From positions 331 to 6,356 of the forward strand of contig MHYB01000030.1 of the NCBI GenBank assembly GCA_001824635.1: a stretch of 6,026 bases of DNA. The letters are read 5' to 3'. Under the pieces are notes generated by a model that did not search any database, was not told the origin of the DNA, and saw only the letters and a list, made by a program, of their open reading frames with translations. Shown here piece by piece: positions 4,852 through 6,026 of the stretch. The position numbers and the translations under genes are program-made. Position 1 is the stretch's first letter. Each line of letters starts with the position of its first letter. Source of the stretch: Planctomycetes bacterium GWF2_50_10. Its GTDB lineage: Bacteria; Planctomycetota; Phycisphaerae; Sedimentisphaerales; GWF2-50-10.

Positions 4852-5477
4852 GCACCCGCCGGCAAAAAGCATTTACGCTAGTCGAACTGCTGGTGGCGCT
4901 TTCTGTCAGCGGCATAATTCTGGCCGCAGTGGCCACGCTTGCGTACGCTATGGGATCGGCTAACGATGTGTCCGGCCAAACCCGTCTCACACAGGCGCAG
5001 TTCCGCTCGACATCCATGCGGCTGGCGGATCTTTTGCATAATTGCAGGCTGGTTGTCGGCAGTTATGCCAATACCCTTGCAATCTGGCGATCTGACCTGA
5101 ATAACAATGGTAAGATTGAGTCGAATGAGATCATTTTTCTTAAAACCAATGATGAAAAAACAATCCTGCAATTGAAAGAATATGGCCTGATCCCTGGTAA
5201 TGAAGATTGGACAACCACTATTGCAAACGTCCAGTCAACAAACGCCGAAAGGTTCCTTGACCTGAATTGCGATGACAGGCCTGTGCATAACATACTCCCA
5301 ACCTGCACTAACCTGCTATTCCATTTGGATAAAGCTCCGCCTCTTACGAGAACGGTGACATTATGTTTTGATCTGGAAATGGAAGGCCCGCAGCGTCATT
5401 ATCTGACATACACGCTCTGCGGGGGGGCTTACCACCTTCTTAGCACAACAAACGCCCTTGTAAGTGATGATGACTGA
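4848..5477 (+). CDS. Prepilin-like minor pseudopilin, GspJ/PilW type, with EF-hand loop
   Basis: This is a 209-residue protein. The leader MSTRRQKA precedes FTLVE (9-13, Glu at +5) and a hydrophobic helix to ~residue 35. Then comes a long helix with 'R.TQAQFRSTSMRLADLLHNCR', as in GspJ/PilW subunits. Residues 83-94 form a canonical EF-hand loop: Asp83, Asn85, Asn87, Gly88, Ile90, Glu91 and Glu94 at positions 1, 3, 5, 6, 8, 9 and 12. Calcium is bound by several pseudopilins, so the loop may stabilise the fold. Five cysteines (66, 141, 153, 173, 191) could pair in the periplasm. I start at ATG 4848, which overlaps the previous stop (ATGA) and leaves a normal eight-residue leader; the longer frame from 4776 would put 24 extra residues before it. 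No GspK-like or ATPase gene follows. Confidence 0.88.
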   Translation: MSTRRQKAFTLVELLVALSVSGIILAAVATLAYAMGSANDVSGQTRLTQAQFRSTSMRLADLLHNCRLVVGSYANTLAIWRSDLNNNGKIESNEIIFLKTNDEKTILQLKEYGLIPGNEDWTTTIANVQSTNAERFLDLNCDDRPVHNILPTCTNLLFHLDKAPPLTRTVTLCFDLEMEGPQRHYLTYTLCGGAYHLLSTTNALVSDDD

Positions 5478-5505
5478 AACTGCCCGGCTCTGAATGCGGC
5501 AAAAA

Positions 5506-5622
5506 AAGCCGATAGAAAACAGTATGACTCGCCTGCTTCCTGCTTACGTCCTAGACGTTCCTTGCTTGTTTAAGGCAGGCTGCTTGGTGCTTTTGGCAAG
5601 CTAATCTATTATCTATCGGCTT
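5506..5622 (-). ncRNA. Candidate structured RNA closed by an 11-bp inverted repeat
   Basis: AAGCCGATAGA (5506-5516) is the exact reverse complement of TCTATCGGCTT (5612-5622). Inside, GCCTGC/GCAGGC (5531-5536 and 5575-5580) encloses the hairpin ACGTC-CTA-GACGT (5546-5558), and GCTTG/CAAGC (5582-5586 and 5597-5601) forms another arm, giving a branched fold. On the minus strand the closing stem runs directly into seven T residues (5507-5501), as in an sRNA or a large terminator. I do not recognise the family. It may instead act only as a convergent terminator between the GspJ-like gene and minus-strand transcription, or be a small non-autonomous repeat; no target-site duplication is visible. 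Confidence 0.35.
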
Positions 5623-5629
5623 ATCGCAC

Positions 5630-5660
5630 CCACCCCTCTGGGTGGCTTGTTATTAACTTT
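5630..5660 (+). terminator. Hairpin, possible terminator of the pseudopilin cluster
   Basis: CCACCC (5630-5635) pairs with GGGTGG (5640-5645) around CTCT, followed by a moderately T-rich tail (CTTGTTATTAACTTT). The tail is imperfect and the hairpin is 152 bp after the last stop, so it could equally be a REP-like palindrome. Confidence 0.4.
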
Positions 5661-5755
5661 TAGAACTCCCTTGCCCCCATCCTCCGAGATCGCGTCCATC
5701 GCTTAAACAACCAACTCGCTACCGCACTAATAATCACCCATTTGAAATATTTCAT
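5660..5755 (-). CDS. Possible 31-aa membrane microprotein
   Basis: ATG 5755-5753 opens a 31-residue frame ending in TAA (5662-5660). The peptide is one hydrophobic segment, KWVIISAVASWLF (residues 5-17), followed by a strongly basic tail (KRWTRSRR), the layout expected of a small inner-membrane protein with the positive end in the cytoplasm. A run of Gs on the minus strand (5768-5763) lies eight bases upstream as a purine-rich ribosome-site candidate. It sits partly in a hairpin, AAACC/GGTTT (5760-5773), which could limit translation. I know of no family. The ORF is short enough to be chance, but the start signal and topology together make it worth listing. Confidence 0.35.
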   Translation of the reverse strand: MKYFKWVIISAVASWLFKRWTRSRRMGAREF

Positions 5756-5777
5756 TTTAAAACCCCCCGGTTTATCC

Positions 5778-5889
5778 TGGGACAAAAGTAGCTTAATTTC
5801 AAAGTCCCACAGACTCAGTTTCCACGGCACCTTGAAATGCCCAAAAACCTGGCTTGGGCGACTTTAATTTGGGCTACTTTTAAATCCCA
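5778..5889 (+). repeat. Hairpin-rich tandem element, copy A
   Basis: Nested stems read 5'-3' on the plus strand: TGGGA/TCCCA (5778-5782 and 5885-5889), AAAAGTAGC/GCTACTTTT (5784-5792 and 5873-5881), AATT/AATT (5795-5798 and 5866-5869), AAAGTC/GACTTT (5801-5806 and 5860-5865) and GCCCAA/TTGGGC (5839-5844 and 5854-5859). About 32 bases (5807-5838) remain unpaired. A diverged copy follows about 118 bp downstream. No open frame of note crosses it. Confidence 0.5.
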
Positions 5890-5918
5890 AGAAGTTCAGG
5901 ACGACCGCGTTTCGGTTC

Positions 5919-5984
5919 CCAAGTCTCACAGCCCAATTTCCACGACACCTTTAAATGTCCAAAAATAAGGCTTGGATGATTTGG
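5919..5984 (+). repeat. Hairpin-rich tandem element, copy B
   Basis: This matches copy A at about 80% over 5819-5865 versus 5937-5983. Stems are kept: CCAAGTC/GATTTGG (5919-5925 and 5978-5984, one G-T pair) and GTCCAA/TTGGAT (5957-5962 and 5972-5977). Substitutions relative to A preserve pairing (one C-G to T-A, two G-C to G-T). From here to the window end (6026) I see nothing else. Confidence 0.5.
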
Positions 5985-6026
5985 TATCCAAAACCAATCG
6001 TCCCAAACTCTACTTAACTCTACGAT

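Noticed and set aside
5506..5622. Signal recognition particle RNA on the minus strand
   Set aside because: A GGAAGCAGG-like string appears, but the conserved domain IV hairpin with its tetraloop and asymmetric internal loop cannot be drawn.

Overview
The window looks like chromosome of a planctomycete, most likely class Phycisphaerae (Sedimentisphaerales-like). Two things suggest this. A secreted subtilase ends in a degenerate dockerin-like tail with two 'DF..F...W' repeats. A cluster of short pseudopilins carries planctomycete-style signatures: KAFTLVELLVV leaders, a C-P-x-D element, a YDGYSE motif, and an EF-hand-like loop beginning WRSD. This placement is inferred from family patterns; no search was run.

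Layout. (1) 1-276 (+): C-terminal end of a hypothetical protein, possibly NTF2/SnoaL-like, followed by a terminator at 355-381. (2) 277-669: no gene, but a cluster of four palindromes (407-598) resembling REP/BIME elements, then a terminator (622-648) that serves a minus-strand gene remnant. (3) 670-852 (-): a headless gene remnant whose upstream side runs into a 26-bp exact copy (841-866) of the anticodon-to-T-loop part of tRNA-Asn. (4) 868-1173: no convincing gene, but densely packed dyads and helically phased short repeats. (5) 1174-2679 (-): a complete secreted S8 protease with a sigma70-like promoter and an overlapping dyad. (6) 2905-2977 (-): an intact tRNA-Asn(GTT), containing the second copy of the 26-bp repeat, with its own upstream promoter. 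(7) 3181-5477 (+): a four-gene cluster of three prepilin-like proteins (H-X9-DG type, GspI/PilV-like, GspJ/PilW-like) with an Arg/Gly-rich single-span membrane protein between the first and second. (8) 5478-6026: no long gene. It holds an ~117-nt region closed by an 11-bp inverted repeat, a hairpin, a possible 31-aa membrane microprotein on the minus strand, and two ~80%-similar tandem copies of a hairpin-bearing element with compensatory changes.

How the parts fit. The 26-bp direct repeats bracket about 2.1 kb that contains the protease and the phased repeat array, as expected for a small or decayed tRNA-targeted integrated element. No integrase is visible, and the displaced tRNA copy lacks its 3' end, so the boundary is not textbook. 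The pseudopilin genes probably form one transcript (adjacent or overlapping starts) and would supply minor subunits to a type II secretion or type IV pilus machine encoded elsewhere. The most novel-looking element is the tandem RNA-like motif at 5778-5984, where paired changes preserve the stems. I do not recognise it as a known RNA family.
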